40,872 nt of DNA from CAYSYY01 sp964576115 [NCBI: uncultured Gemmatimonadota bacterium] (GCA_964576115.1 CAZNUA010000031.1:1-40872), one strand, 5' to 3'. Numbered from the stretch's first letter, positions 1 through 8,758 are shown. The notes: generated from the letters alone by a model not told the origin. Numbers and translations are program-made.

Positions 1-483
1 TCCACGTGGTACCGGCGGATCGATTGTGGACCCGGATCGAGTAAAGGGTCCGTTCAAGCAGCTCAACTCGGGGATGACTTCTCTAGCGGTACGTGCATTA
101 CTCTGATTGGGCTTCTTCACCAGGCCCGGATTCCGGTGCAAATCGATATTGGATTCGGTGACGTTGTCACGCCGAATCTGGAGTGGGTCAGTTTCCCCGT
201 GCTCCTTGACGCTCCGGCCCCCCGGTTGATGGCCTATACCCGATATTCCATGGTGGCGGAAAAGCTGGAGGCCATCATTCGTCTCGGTATGGCAAACAGC
301 CGGATGAAGGATTTCTACGATGTGTGGGTGCTGTGCGGTTTATTCGATTTCGATGGCGAGACGTTGTCCCATGCGTGTCGGGACACCCTCAATCGACGTG
401 GAAACCGCTTGCCGGCGACAACGGCAAATTCGCTCGATTCTCTCTCGAACGGTGTTCCCGCGACATCGGAATACAGACCCTGA
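1..483 (+). pseudogene. AbiEii/AbiGii-type nucleotidyltransferase toxin, broken remnant
   Basis: The intact stretch begins near base 100 and carries signatures of the AbiEii/AbiGii nucleotidyltransferase family: PVQIDIGFGD, then AEKLEAIIRLGMANSRMKDFYD. In known systems this family is the toxin half of type IV toxin-antitoxin or abortive infection pairs. Upstream, family-like residues are split over frames: PADR in frame 3, IVDPDRVKG in frame 2, and GTCITLIGLLHQARIP in frame 1. The 5' part has therefore lost its reading frame, and it also runs off the window. At the other end the family-like sequence stops near RRGNRLPA (about base 420), after which the frame simply reads the antisense of the convergent methyltransferase to a stop at 481-483. 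No AbiEi-type antitoxin is visible. I read this as a dead defence gene truncated by a deletion. The family is fairly certain; exact frameshift points are not. Confidence 0.72.
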
Positions 484-1241
484 ATGGTGAAGCCCGCTTC
501 CACGAACTCCCTCTCGAGGTCCTCGGGACTGAAATACTGATACCAGTTGTATATCGTCCTGATGCGGTCTTTCTCGATGATTGTGAACTTGTCCAGGGTC
601 ACCCTGTCTTCCGGGTATTTCATGACCGTGAGAAAGCCATAATACCTGTCCGGTGACCAGAATCCGTTGAGCTGATTGACCTCATAGGTTGCTGTTTCCT
701 CCTTTTGCTCGAATGCAGACAGGGAGTACACATCGAGCAGGACAGAACCGCCGGGTTTGAGAATCCCGTGGAATGTCTTGAGAAGCCCTTCTCTCTGAGA
801 CGGACTGAGAGCACAGAAATCGCACATGATCATCTGCACGAGATCGAATCGATCCCCGGTTTCGAACTCCAGGTAGTTCTGGTTCACGTAGTTGATGTTC
901 AATTGTTCACGGGCTGCGACTTCCCTGGCGTATGCGATGGACCTGGCCGAGAAATCGATGCCGGTCACAGCCGCTCCGTGTTTCGCCAGAGGGGTGGTGT
1001 ACAATCCCGGGCCACAACCGAAATCGGCCAGTGAGAATCCCCGGCCGACATTGAACTCAGATACGATCCATGCCACCGATCGACTGATGAATTCCGTCTT
1101 CCGTGAGGAAACGTCGTGTGTCCCGTTCAGGTGAAAGGAGAGCATCTGCTCCGATGTATGCTCATCGGTCCAGAGTTCACCGGTGGTGCAATACTGGAAC
1201 GGTTCAGGCCGTTCGTTGATCTTCTCGAGTTCCTCGAACAT
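315..1241 (-). CDS. Class I SAM-dependent methyltransferase with read-through tail
   Basis: The 308-residue product is a cytoplasmic class I methyltransferase with a Rossmann fold. Motif I is clear at about residues 71-82 (LADFGCGPGLYT), followed by the acidic loop GIDFS at 94-98, and a post-motif LKPGGSVLLDVYS strand near 162-174. The substrate cannot be named. Enzymes of this type normally end soon after a final strand like the EFAVVAGK seen here at about residue 278. The last 30 residues (RFPRRLRV onward) are antisense to the AbiEii remnant and look like an accidental extension created when the original stop codon was lost. The start ATG follows a weak purine-rich stretch (GGCGAG). The gene converges on the AbiEii fragment and overlaps it by about 170 bp. 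The core fold is confident; activity of the extended protein is unknown. Confidence 0.85.
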   Translation of the reverse strand: MFEELEKINERPEPFQYCTTGELWTDEHTSEQMLSFHLNGTHDVSSRKTEFISRSVAWIVSEFNVGRGFSLADFGCGPGLYTTPLAKHGAAVTGIDFSARSIAYAREVAAREQLNINYVNQNYLEFETGDRFDLVQMIMCDFCALSPSQREGLLKTFHGILKPGGSVLLDVYSLSAFEQKEETATYEVNQLNGFWSPDRYYGFLTVMKYPEDRVTLDKFTIIEKDRIRTIYNWYQYFSPEDLEREFVEAGFTIQGLYSDVAGTPFERESSEFAVVAGKRFPRRLRVSRHAWDNVSPSKSNKPHSTHTS

Positions 1242-1418
1242 GTTCTCGCCTCACCAATCAGTCCGGCCTCGGGGTGGTATGCTGAAACCCGGTTCTCATA
1301 ACGTGTTCCGACAGCCGCAGCCGCTGAGTCCGGCCGAATACCGCTATCCGGCTCGGTGTCAAACCGGATCGCCTTGAACACCTGAAAATAAGGATAAACA
1401 ATTGCGGTCTCCGGTGCG

Positions 1419-1444
1419 TACTGTCATTATGACACTACTGTCAT
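1419..1444 (+). promoter_or_regulatory. Direct and inverted repeat upstream of the C45-like lipoprotein gene
   Basis: The 9-mer TACTGTCAT occurs twice, at 1419-1427 and 1436-1444, a 17-bp period. The first copy also forms the palindrome TGTCAT-T-ATGACA at 1422-1434. It lies about 40 bp before the ATG at 1483. Spacing and symmetry suit an operator for a dimeric repressor, but no binding protein can be assigned from sequence alone. Confidence 0.3.
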
Positions 1445-1482
1445 ACAAACGGTGCACTATCGCCGGGAAGAGAGCTCTCGCC

Positions 1483-2623
1483 ATGTCAGGATACCTTTCC
1501 CGATTGTGCCTCCTGCTGGCCGCACTGGGTCTCATCATCGCGGGATGCAGCGGATCCTCACCGACCGGCACTTTGACCAACCACTGGCTGGAGCCGACTG
1601 AGGAAGTCAACGGCACCCTGACGGAGATCGAGGGTATTCCTCAACGAGTTCCTCCCCATGCTCGACCTCTTCAACGTCACATCGGACTGCGAAGAGGAAC
1701 TGCACGGACTCCTGGATGGCATGGAAGCCCGGGCGGGGGGGCAGGTGTACGTTTCGTGTTTCGGCCGCACCATCGACGATGAGGATGTGGTGGCGCTGAA
1801 TTTCGCGAACGAACTCGGCAACCGCGGCTGTTCTTCGTTTGCGGCCTGGGGCACGATGACACCCGGGGGCCGGACCATCGTGGCCCGCAACGATGACAAC
1901 CTCGCCTCGTCCAGCCTGCTCGGGATCCCGCAGTACATCCGGATCCACATACCGCCGGCCGGGAGCGGCCGGTGTGCCTTCGTCTCGGTCCAGTACCCCG
2001 GTGTCATCGGATTCTATCAGGGGATGAATACCGACGGTGTCACCATCACCCGTGACGGTGGTAATTCACAGCTCGATCCAACGATCTCGTCGGGCTTCTA
2101 CTCCAGCATGCTCACCCTGCACGAGGCACTGGGCGTGGCTCACACCGGGACGGCCTTTGATGACGTCGAGGCAATCCTGAAGGCCCGTCCGATCCCCAAC
2201 TCCTCCATTGTCATCGTCGCTGTCCCGCATGCCGGCCAGGGACCGTCTTCGGTGGCGCTGGAATGGGATGCTCATCTCGCCACTGACGGTGGTGTTACCC
2301 GCCGCGAACCATCTTCGCTTCACTCGTATCTGATTGCCACCAACCACTTCCGGGCTCGCCAGACAGAGATTGACTGCTGGCGGTATTCCCTGCTCTCGGA
2401 CCGGATGGCAGAGATCGCGCAGAGCAGCGGAATGCTGCTCTTCGATACCGACGAAGCGTGGGGGCTGCTTCGGCAGGTCGCCCTGGGACCGCCGCATTGC
2501 GCGGATCCATCGATCGTCTTCGAGCCCGATCGCGGCCTCCTGCACATCGCCTTCTCCCGGGACAGCCAGGCGGCGCCCTTCTGTTCCCCGATGACCGTCG
2601 ATGTGACAGGGATTTCACCCTGA
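1483..2623 (+). pseudogene. C45/acyltransferase-like Ntn hydrolase lipoprotein, frameshifted
   Basis: The gene opens with a lipoprotein signal (MSGYLSRLCLLLAALGLIIAGC, start 1483), continues to a family-like TEIEG near 1621-1636, and then must change frame: family-like sequence resumes as VFLNEFLPMLDLFNV in frame 2 from about 1637 and runs to the stop at 2621-2623. The second part holds the N-terminal-nucleophile signature GCSSFAAWG followed by RNDDN, with the proposed nucleophile Cys encoded at 1829-1831, as in peptidase C45 / acyl-CoA:6-APA acyltransferase relatives. Comparing with my memory of the family, about 25 residues that should contain the GT..E.G..HG segment are missing at the junction, so a small deletion rather than one lost base is likely. 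A protein starting at the internal ATG at 1658 would lack the signal peptide. It is either a pseudogene or an assembly error. Confidence 0.62.
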
Positions 2624-2797
2624 GGGAACTCGCGCTGGTACCGGGTTCACGGGAAGAAGAGAACATGGGCGGGGATCCCGGTCCGGACATCAATTCCATC
2701 TTCCCCTTCTCTCATGCACCACCCTGCGTGCCCGGACCGTCGGCACTGACGGCGAAAGGCAGTATCCGACACTGTTCTTGTAACATGTGTCATAAAT

Positions 2798-2815
2798 TCT
2801 CGTTGTATAACGAGA
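2798..2815 (+). promoter_or_regulatory. Inverted repeat upstream of the Ig-domain serine hydrolase
   Basis: TCTCGTT at 2798-2804 and AACGAGA at 2809-2815 form a perfect 7-bp inverted repeat around a 4-base GTAT loop, about 40 bp before the proposed start at 2856. It could be an operator or a short hairpin in the leader. There is no T-run to make it a terminator for the gene upstream. Confidence 0.3.
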
Positions 2816-2855
2816 GCGTTATCTGGACGGCATCAACCCGGCAACGGCCTGACTT

Positions 2856-4313
2856 ATGGTACTTTTCTCAGAGTCTCGACACATCGCGTCAATCCTGTTC
2901 GGCATCGTCTTGATCGCCGGAGGTTGCGATCTGAGCACGCAGCCAAAGAACAGGCCTCCCGAGTGCCAGATCATCTCACCCCCCGGCGGAGCCTTTCTGG
3001 CCCTGGGTGACACGGTCGAGATCCGGGCGGATGCCCATGACGCAGACGGCCGTGTTAGTCAGATCATGTTCTTCATCGACGGTCATCTCCGCCATACCGA
3101 TTCCGACAGTCCCTTCGTGTATGGCTGGGATACCTCCTGCGAGACACATGGGCAGCATACGATCGGCGTCGAAGCCGTTGATGATGACCGGACTCATGCC
3201 GCGCATTCCCAGACCGTGACACTGAGATGGGGGTACCGGCAGCCCGAGCAGGTGAGTGACGGATGGGAGACGGCCTCGCTCGAGAGTGTCGGCATGAACG
3301 AAGACCCGTTCGTGAATCTGATGAATACCTTGTACCACAACGAGAACCACCTGATACACGGGATCGTAATCGTTCGTCAGGGAAAGCTGGTTTTCGAAGA
3401 GTACTTCGCCGGACTGACTCATCCCACCTGGGGCGAGACGCCGGTCACCTTCGACCGGGAGAGACTGCATGTCCTCTCCTCGGTGACGAAGAGCTTCACC
3501 GCCACCTTGCTGGGAGTTGCGATACAGCGTGGTTTCATCTCGAGTGCCGACGACTGTGTGCTCGAATACTACCCCGAGCTGGAGTACCTGAATACAGGTC
3601 TCCGGCAGAACCTGTCGCTGCGGCATCTGGTTACGATGACCTCGGGATTGGAATGGGATGAATCTTCACTACCACTCACCGATCCCGACAACGACCTGTG
3701 CGCCTTCATACATCTGGCCCTGCACACGGATGAGAACCTGGTCGCGTCCGTACTCGGGCGGGATATGGTCGCTGAACCGGGAACGAGTTATTCTTACAGC
3801 GGCGGCAACGCGAATGTCCTCGGGAACGCCATCCAGCGGGCCAGTGGTCTGCGACTGGACGAGTTCGCCCGTGAATATCTCTTCGATCCCCTTGAAATCG
3901 AGCAGTCGTGGTGGTGGTTACTCAGACCCGATTTCGTCTATGCCTCCGGCGACCTTGCTCTGCGACATCGTGACATGGCCAGGTTCGGGCAGCTCTTCCT
4001 GCAGAACGGTTACTGGAACGGAGAGCAGATTATTTCCGAGGAATGGGTCACGAACTCGGCCACACCGCAGGTGCGCTTTGTCCAGCCGTTCATGGATGAA
4101 TTGTGCGGGTACAGTCACGGCTGGTGGCCCTGCACTCCGGCCTTCGGCCTGGGAGCCTTTGCCGCCTGGGGTTGGGGGGAGCAGCAGATCATCGTTCTGC
4201 CCGAGTACGATATGGTGGTTGTATTCACGGGCGGAGCCTACTGGGAACATCCTCTCATGACTCCGAGCCAGATCATGCTCCAGTACATCCTGCCCTCACT
4301 CCAGAGCGATTGA
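2856..4313 (+). CDS. Serine hydrolase (class C beta-lactamase fold) with N-terminal Ig-like domain
   Basis: The 485-residue product is probably a lipoprotein or secreted protein: a hydrophobic stretch precedes Cys24 (LIAGGC, an imperfect lipobox). Residues of about 35-125 look like a bacterial Ig-like domain (SPPGGAFLALGDTVEIRADA, then HTIGVEAVDDD). The beta-lactamase-fold domain follows, with the catalytic SxxK at Ser209-Val-Thr-Lys212 (SSVTKSFTATLLG), the tyrosine motif as Tyr314-Ser-Gly (YSYSGGN, where most relatives have YSN), and a C-terminal WGWGEQQIIV strand. Such proteins act as esterases, D-aminopeptidases or amidases; the substrate cannot be told here. The start has no strong ribosome binding site but gives the best signal peptide. 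It lies 232 bp after the broken C45-like gene and seems to be transcribed on its own. Confidence 0.86.
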   Translation: MVLFSESRHIASILFGIVLIAGGCDLSTQPKNRPPECQIISPPGGAFLALGDTVEIRADAHDADGRVSQIMFFIDGHLRHTDSDSPFVYGWDTSCETHGQHTIGVEAVDDDRTHAAHSQTVTLRWGYRQPEQVSDGWETASLESVGMNEDPFVNLMNTLYHNENHLIHGIVIVRQGKLVFEEYFAGLTHPTWGETPVTFDRERLHVLSSVTKSFTATLLGVAIQRGFISSADDCVLEYYPELEYLNTGLRQNLSLRHLVTMTSGLEWDESSLPLTDPDNDLCAFIHLALHTDENLVASVLGRDMVAEPGTSYSYSGGNANVLGNAIQRASGLRLDEFAREYLFDPLEIEQSWWWLLRPDFVYASGDLALRHRDMARFGQLFLQNGYWNGEQIISEEWVTNSATPQVRFVQPFMDELCGYSHGWWPCTPAFGLGAFAAWGWGEQQIIVLPEYDMVVVFTGGAYWEHPLMTPSQIMLQYILPSLQSD

Positions 4314-4402
4314 CGAAACCGGACAAACCAGCAGACGAATATCCCCTGTCACCTGTATGAGGGCGGTAACCAGGATTGTGCAACGACGTTCTATCCGATC
4401 TT

Positions 4403-4421
4403 CGGCAGGCTGGAGCTGCCG
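4403..4421. terminator. Short hairpin between convergent genes
   Basis: CGGCAG at 4403-4408 and CTGCCG at 4416-4421 can form a 6-bp GC stem with a 7-base loop, placed between the ends of the serine hydrolase (4313) and the minus-strand hydrolase (stop 4428-4430). No T-run follows on either strand, so it would be at best a weak or Rho-assisted terminator. Confidence 0.25.
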
Positions 4422-4427
4422 GGCAGT

Positions 4428-5606
4428 TTACGGCGATCGTCCTTCGGGGCGAAGGGACGGCGGATAGGTTGCAGGGAGTTCGCCGAGCAGGGCGGCTGTG
4501 ACCGAGGTCATGATCTGCGCATAGCGGTCGGGATTGGCGATCTCGAACCGCATGACCTCGTGAGCGCGTGCAGAGACCTCGTATCTCACCCGGGCCTCAT
4601 CATCCACGAAGAGCGAAACCGGCGAAAAACGGAAGGCTTCGACCACGTGCTCATCGCCGATGTCGCGGTCGGCCGGTACAGCTACCCACCGCCCTTCGCG
4701 TTCGATGATCGCCCGATCGGCGGCAGCGTTAAGAACCGCGGTGCACCAGAGGTTGCGGGTCATGCCGAGGAGCGTGCGGCGGGCGTCCTCATCGACGTTC
4801 TGTGCGAGGTACGCGATCGGATCGGGAGCCTCCTGCTCGATGAGGGCGTAGATGAAGAAGTTCATGACCGGATCGGCAGCATCGTGCAGCAGGTCGGTGT
4901 GTGCGGCCCGCCAGAAGCTGGCCCGGCCCCGGTTGTGAAAGTTCCCGCCGTCGAAACAGGGCACCCACCAGATTGGAAGTCCGGAGTTCATGATGCGGAT
5001 GAAGGCGGCCGGGTCCAGACCGACGTTCCACTCCCGGGTCGGAGCGCTCGCTTCACCGATGAAGATCATCAGACGCCCGACCCGGTTGGTGAAGAGATCG
5101 GGGCGCCGGTTAAAAGCGGTGGCGACATCGCGCAGGCTACCGACCGTGATGATGGTGACCGGTGCCCGAGCCTCCTCGAGGGTGTCGATGATCAGGTTTA
5201 ACCCCGCCTGCCAGGCCGCGGGGCGATCCCGGGCGTCGTCGGCGGGACCGGAGAGCGGTCGTGCCAGGCCGACCGCATACGGCACACTTCGCCCGGTCAG
5301 GGCGTTGAGCTGGCGGACCGGGATGCTCCCGGGGCGTTCGGCCTGTCTCTCGCCCTGGTCGAGCACGATCGCCCGCAGATCGAGTTCGTCCAGGGCATAG
5401 AGAGCGGCGATATCGAAGTGATCGTCGGGATCATCGTGGGGATGGAAGAGATCGGTGCAGTAGATGACGGGGATCCCGCCACCCCGGTCGGCGGTGCGCT
5501 CATCGCTCCGATCGGAGGCACAACCGCCGCAAGAGAGCAACAGGACAGGCAGGGCAAGCCGGACGAGTCGTGAACACAGGAAACGCGCGAAGGGCTGGTC
5601 GGTCAT
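4428..5606 (-). CDS. Nucleoside-hydrolase-like lipoprotein (IunH fold)
   Basis: The product has 392 residues from the ATG at 5606. The open frame continues upstream to 6101, but that part is antisense to the permease and has no signal. The chosen start gives a lipoprotein signal (LVRLALPVLLLSCGGC, Cys29). The calcium-binding and catalytic aspartate cluster of inosine-uridine nucleoside hydrolases appears in a variant form, TDLFHPHDDPDDHFD (Asp52, Asp61, Asp62, Asp65). Later blocks, VTIITVGSLRDVATAFNRRPDLF and EWNVGLDPAAFIRIMNSGLP, fit the same fold. Secreted relatives with this DDPDDHFD variant occur beside polysaccharide-degradation genes, so the substrate may be a glycoside rather than a nucleoside; that is inference. 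The start codon and leader lie inside one arm of a 40-bp repeat shared with 8759-8798. Confidence 0.75.
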   Translation of the reverse strand: MTDQPFARFLCSRLVRLALPVLLLSCGGCASDRSDERTADRGGGIPVIYCTDLFHPHDDPDDHFDIAALYALDELDLRAIVLDQGERQAERPGSIPVRQLNALTGRSVPYAVGLARPLSGPADDARDRPAAWQAGLNLIIDTLEEARAPVTIITVGSLRDVATAFNRRPDLFTNRVGRLMIFIGEASAPTREWNVGLDPAAFIRIMNSGLPIWWVPCFDGGNFHNRGRASFWRAAHTDLLHDAADPVMNFFIYALIEQEAPDPIAYLAQNVDEDARRTLLGMTRNLWCTAVLNAAADRAIIEREGRWVAVPADRDIGDEHVVEAFRFSPVSLFVDDEARVRYEVSARAHEVMRFEIANPDRYAQIMTSVTAALLGELPATYPPSLRPEGRSP

Positions 5607-5638
5607 CGTCACCTGGCAGGTTGTCGGCTGCAATCGAT
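5599..5638. repeat. Direct repeat DR1, left copy, at hydrolase start
   Basis: Bases 5599-5638 match 8759-8798 at 35 of 40 positions with no gap (offset 3160). The shared core includes TCGGTCATCGTCA and GGCAGGTTGTCGG. In this copy the minus-strand ATG at 5606 is the start of the hydrolase. The two copies enclose the PadR-permease module. Confidence 0.8.
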
Positions 5639-8308
5639 TCACTCCGCTCGCAGGGCCTCGACCGGTTCGATTCCGGCCGCCCGGCGGGCTGGGATCAGGC
5701 TGGCCAGAACGACCACGCCGGCGAGCAGGCACACCGCCCCGCCGAGGGCGAGGGGATCGAGTGGACTCAGCCCGAAGAGCATCGAACGCATGCCGGACGC
5801 AAGCCCGACAGCCGCGAGGACTCCGACGATCAGGCCCGGAGCGGCCAGGCGGATCGCGTACCAGATCACCGAAGCCTGAACCTGCTTCCAACTCGCACCC
5901 ATGGCCATGCGAATCCCGATCTCGCGGGTTCGGCCAGCTACCACGAAACTCACCACGGCATAGACTCCGATAGCGGTCAGAAGCAGGGCCAGCAGGCCCA
6001 ATCCGCCGGTGATCCGGGCAGTCATGCGCTGTTCCTGTGTGGCCTGGGACACCAGTGACTCCACCGGCACGATCTCGGGCAGGGCCAATTCGGGGTCGCA
6101 CTCGGCTACTGCGGCCAGCAGGGGGCCGGCCGGGATCCCCATCCCGGGCTCGGTCCGGACGACGATCATGATCCGCCAGAGAACATTCTGATGCAGGGAC
6201 ACGAAAACATGCGGCAGATCTTGCGTGGCCCGGCTCGAGGCCACCCGGGGGACCACTCCGACAACAGTGTAGGTTTGCGTCGAGGAACGGACGAGCGGGA
6301 AGCTCACCCGGCGTCCCAGCGGTGATTCCCCGGGCCAGAGCCGCTCGGCAAGGCTCCGGGTGATTACGACCACCGGCTCAGAGACCGCATCATCGCCGTC
6401 CTCGATACCACGCCCTGCCACGACCGGAATCCCCGTGGTTGCGAAAAAGCCCGCGGTGACCTTTGTGAATTCGACCTCGACCTCACTGCCCTCTGCCGCG
6501 ATCTCTCCGGCCGGAGTGACGGTCGTGAAATTCCCGATATGGTCGAGCGGGATACCGTCCGAGACGGCTGTCGAGCGCACGCCCGGTACGGCCGCGATAG
6601 TCGTGCGCAGCCGGTCTATGAGCATCCCGGTCAGAGCCGGATCCTCATACCCTTCCGAACTGATATCGATGCTCATGAGATAGAGATCGTCCGGGTCGAA
6701 ACCCGGATCGGTCCGGTTCATGACGTCTACCGCCCGCAGGAAGAGAACACTGAGCATGAGCAGGAGCAGGGCGAGCCCCGCCTGACTCGAGGCGGTAAAA
6801 CGATGCAGGCGGCTGATCCGGCGCCCGCTGCCGCGGGCACCGTCGTGCAGCAGGGAGACGAGTTCGGGACGACTGAACCGCAGGGCGGGCAGCAGGCCGA
6901 AGAGGAGAGCCGTGAGTACGATCACGACCAGGCTGAACAGCAGGATCGTCCCGTTCGGGCTCACCCGTTCGGCGGAGATCATGGCGGCCTGGAGCAGCGG
7001 AGTGGCGCTGGCGATCCAGAACGAGAGCAGGATTCCCAGGCCTCCGCCGATCAGGCTCAGCACGAGCGCCTCGGAAAGAAGGGAGCGGATCAAATGCCCG
7101 CGCCCCGAACCGAGGGCGAGGCGGACGGCGATCTCGCGCTGACGCGCGGCATTGCGAGCCCGCATCATGCCGGCCAGGTTGCCGCAGATGATCAACAGGA
7201 TCAGCCCGGTGAAGGCGAAGAGCAAACCCATGCTCACGACTTCCCCGCTCCTGTTGGCGGCAGGCATCGGCCCGAAGGGAGCGCACCTGACACTCCGATC
7301 CGTGTTCGATTCCGGGTATTCATCGGCCAGGCGGAGGTAGAGAGCCTGCAGGGATTCTTCGGCCTTTTCGACTGTGGCGTCGGGTTTCAGCCGGCCGAGA
7401 ACCTGAACCCAGAGTGCCGCCCGGTCCTCCCGCCAGTTGTTCTCGTCCGCCATTATCCGGTGCTGACCTATCGGTACCCAGAGTACGGGCAGTTCCCCCA
7501 GAGTGCGATGGCCCTGGAACGATTCGGGAGTGATACCGATCACGGTATAGGGCGTGCGGTTCAGCGTGATCGTCCGACCGATGATATCGCTCGCTCCTCC
7601 GAAGCGGTTCTGCCAGAAGGCATGACTCATGATCGCCACCGGATGCTGACCCGGCAGGCCCTCGTCGGCGGCAGAGAAATCCCGACCCACGATCGGCGTC
7701 ACACCGAGGACCGCGAGATACCCGGGGGTGACCGCCATGACCGGCACCCGTTCACTCACTCCCTCAATCGAGAGGCTTCCTTCCATCGGTTTGAAGCCGG
7801 CCAGGGTCTCGAAAAGGGTCGCGGCGCTCCGCATGTCGAGGAAATCGGGCCAGGAGAGACACTCCATGTCGGGCTCTCCGCGCCTGGTGAGGACCATCTC
7901 CACGACCCGGTCTGCCCCGGCGATCCCGGGCACGGGGCGCAGGAAGGCGGCCTGGAAAATTGTGAAGAGAACCGCGTTGACCCCGATGCCGATCGCCAGG
8001 GAGAGAATCGCCACGGCCGAGAAACCGGGCCATTTCTTCAGGGTGCGCAGAGCGTGACGCAATTCCCACGCCAGATGCCCCAGGCCGGTGCCGGCCCGCG
8101 ATTCCCAGACCTGTTCCCTGACCCGGTCGATCCCGCCGAGTTCGAGCAGGGCCTGGTGCCGGGCGGTGTCGGAGTCTGCGCCCGCCGCGATTTTCTCATC
8201 CACGAGCAGTTCGAGAGTGCTGGCCATCTCCGCGTCCAGATCGCGGTAGACATCATCGCGTCGGAACCAGGTCTGCACGACGGTCCTCAACCAGCTGATG
8301 ATCGGCAT
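5639..8308 (-). CDS. ADOP-type ABC transporter permease (MacB/FtsX fold), module 1
   Basis: The 889-residue inner-membrane protein starts at the ATG at 8308, preceded by GGGAGAGGA at ribosome-binding distance. The frame could open at 8356, but that region overlaps the PadR gene and lacks a better site. Residues of about 1-75 form a soluble helical region typical of ADOP permeases. Two MacB-periplasmic plus FtsX units follow: LKKWPGFSAVAILSLAIGIGVNAVLF marks the first transmembrane segment, with further groups around ARNAARQREIAVRLALGSGRG and, near the end, TREIGIRMAMGASWKQV. The C-terminus is the usual PVEALRAE. ADOP proteins lack their own ATPase gene next door, as here; a partner ATPase is not in the window. 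PadR lies 13 bp upstream, so the two form an operon. Substrate unknown; peptide, macrolide or lipid export are the family guesses. Confidence 0.92.
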   Translation of the reverse strand: MPIISWLRTVVQTWFRRDDVYRDLDAEMASTLELLVDEKIAAGADSDTARHQALLELGGIDRVREQVWESRAGTGLGHLAWELRHALRTLKKWPGFSAVAILSLAIGIGVNAVLFTIFQAAFLRPVPGIAGADRVVEMVLTRRGEPDMECLSWPDFLDMRSAATLFETLAGFKPMEGSLSIEGVSERVPVMAVTPGYLAVLGVTPIVGRDFSAADEGLPGQHPVAIMSHAFWQNRFGGASDIIGRTITLNRTPYTVIGITPESFQGHRTLGELPVLWVPIGQHRIMADENNWREDRAALWVQVLGRLKPDATVEKAEESLQALYLRLADEYPESNTDRSVRCAPFGPMPAANRSGEVVSMGLLFAFTGLILLIICGNLAGMMRARNAARQREIAVRLALGSGRGHLIRSLLSEALVLSLIGGGLGILLSFWIASATPLLQAAMISAERVSPNGTILLFSLVVIVLTALLFGLLPALRFSRPELVSLLHDGARGSGRRISRLHRFTASSQAGLALLLLMLSVLFLRAVDVMNRTDPGFDPDDLYLMSIDISSEGYEDPALTGMLIDRLRTTIAAVPGVRSTAVSDGIPLDHIGNFTTVTPAGEIAAEGSEVEVEFTKVTAGFFATTGIPVVAGRGIEDGDDAVSEPVVVITRSLAERLWPGESPLGRRVSFPLVRSSTQTYTVVGVVPRVASSRATQDLPHVFVSLHQNVLWRIMIVVRTEPGMGIPAGPLLAAVAECDPELALPEIVPVESLVSQATQEQRMTARITGGLGLLALLLTAIGVYAVVSFVVAGRTREIGIRMAMGASWKQVQASVIWYAIRLAAPGLIVGVLAAVGLASGMRSMLFGLSPLDPLALGGAVCLLAGVVVLASLIPARRAAGIEPVEALRAE

Positions 8309-8321
8309 CGATCCTCTCCCC

Positions 8322-8651
8322 TCAGGCATCGAGAACGTCGCGGATCGCTGATACAACGAAAACCCAGTTCTCCTTCTCGACAGAAAACTGCCGTCGCCCG
8401 GCGGCGGTGAGGTGATAGTACTTCGCCCGGCGGTTGTTCTCCGATTCCCCCCACTCGCCTCGCAGCAGGCCCTTCTGCTGTAGACGCTGCAGGGCGGGGA
8501 AGAGCGAGCCGGGCTTGGGTTCGAGGGTGCCGCCGGTGATCTGACCGATCCGGCGGGCGATCCCGATGCCGTGCATCGATTCGAGACTGAGGGTTTTGAG
8601 GATGAGCATGTCGAGCGGCCCCCGCCGCAGATCGACTTTCCTGCGTCCCAT
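8322..8651 (-). CDS. PadR-family transcriptional regulator, module 1
   Basis: The 109-residue DNA-binding protein has the PadR winged-helix pattern: RGPLDMLILKTLSLESMHG for helices 1-2, EPKPGSLFPALQRLQQKGLL for the recognition helix, and NNRRAKYYHLTAAGRR for the wing. I prefer the ATG at 8651 over the GTG at 8654 because AGGAG lies six bases before the ATG and only three before the GTG. PadR proteins are repressors that usually control their own operon, and this one is followed after 13 bp by a permease, the standard arrangement for ADOP modules. A perfect 10-bp inverted repeat just upstream (8667-8694) is the obvious candidate operator. The family assignment is very secure; the inducing ligand is unknown. 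Confidence 0.93.
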   Translation of the reverse strand: MGRRKVDLRRGPLDMLILKTLSLESMHGIGIARRIGQITGGTLEPKPGSLFPALQRLQQKGLLRGEWGESENNRRAKYYHLTAAGRRQFSVEKENWVFVVSAIRDVLDA

Positions 8652-8666
8652 CACATTCTCCTGTCG

Positions 8667-8694
8667 ACTTTCTGAATGAGTTCGTTCAGAAAGT
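8667..8694 (-). promoter_or_regulatory. Perfect 10-bp inverted repeat, candidate PadR operator
   Basis: ACTTTCTGAA (8667-8676) and TTCAGAAAGT (8685-8694) are exact reverse complements separated by 8 bases, starting 16 bp upstream of the padR start at 8651. Symmetry, arm length and position suit an autoregulatory PadR site. It could also fold as a hairpin in the padR leader. Confidence 0.55.
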
Positions 8695-8758
8695 TGATAC
8701 GAAGGGGAGACAGCCGGAGTTGCGGAAGAATATGCGCGCGGGAAAAGCGGAGAACCGA

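Noticed and set aside
5607-6101. N-terminal extension of the nucleoside-hydrolase-like protein to a 557-residue form
   Set aside because: The extension is antisense to the permease end, Arg/Pro-rich, and would bury the lipoprotein signal; the ATG at 5606 is preferred.
6539-8410. Long plus-strand open frame of 623 codons antisense to permease 1
   Set aside because: It lies opposite a clear permease, is rich in Gly, Arg and Glu without hydrophobic order, and shows no family motif: a shadow frame of GC-rich coding DNA.
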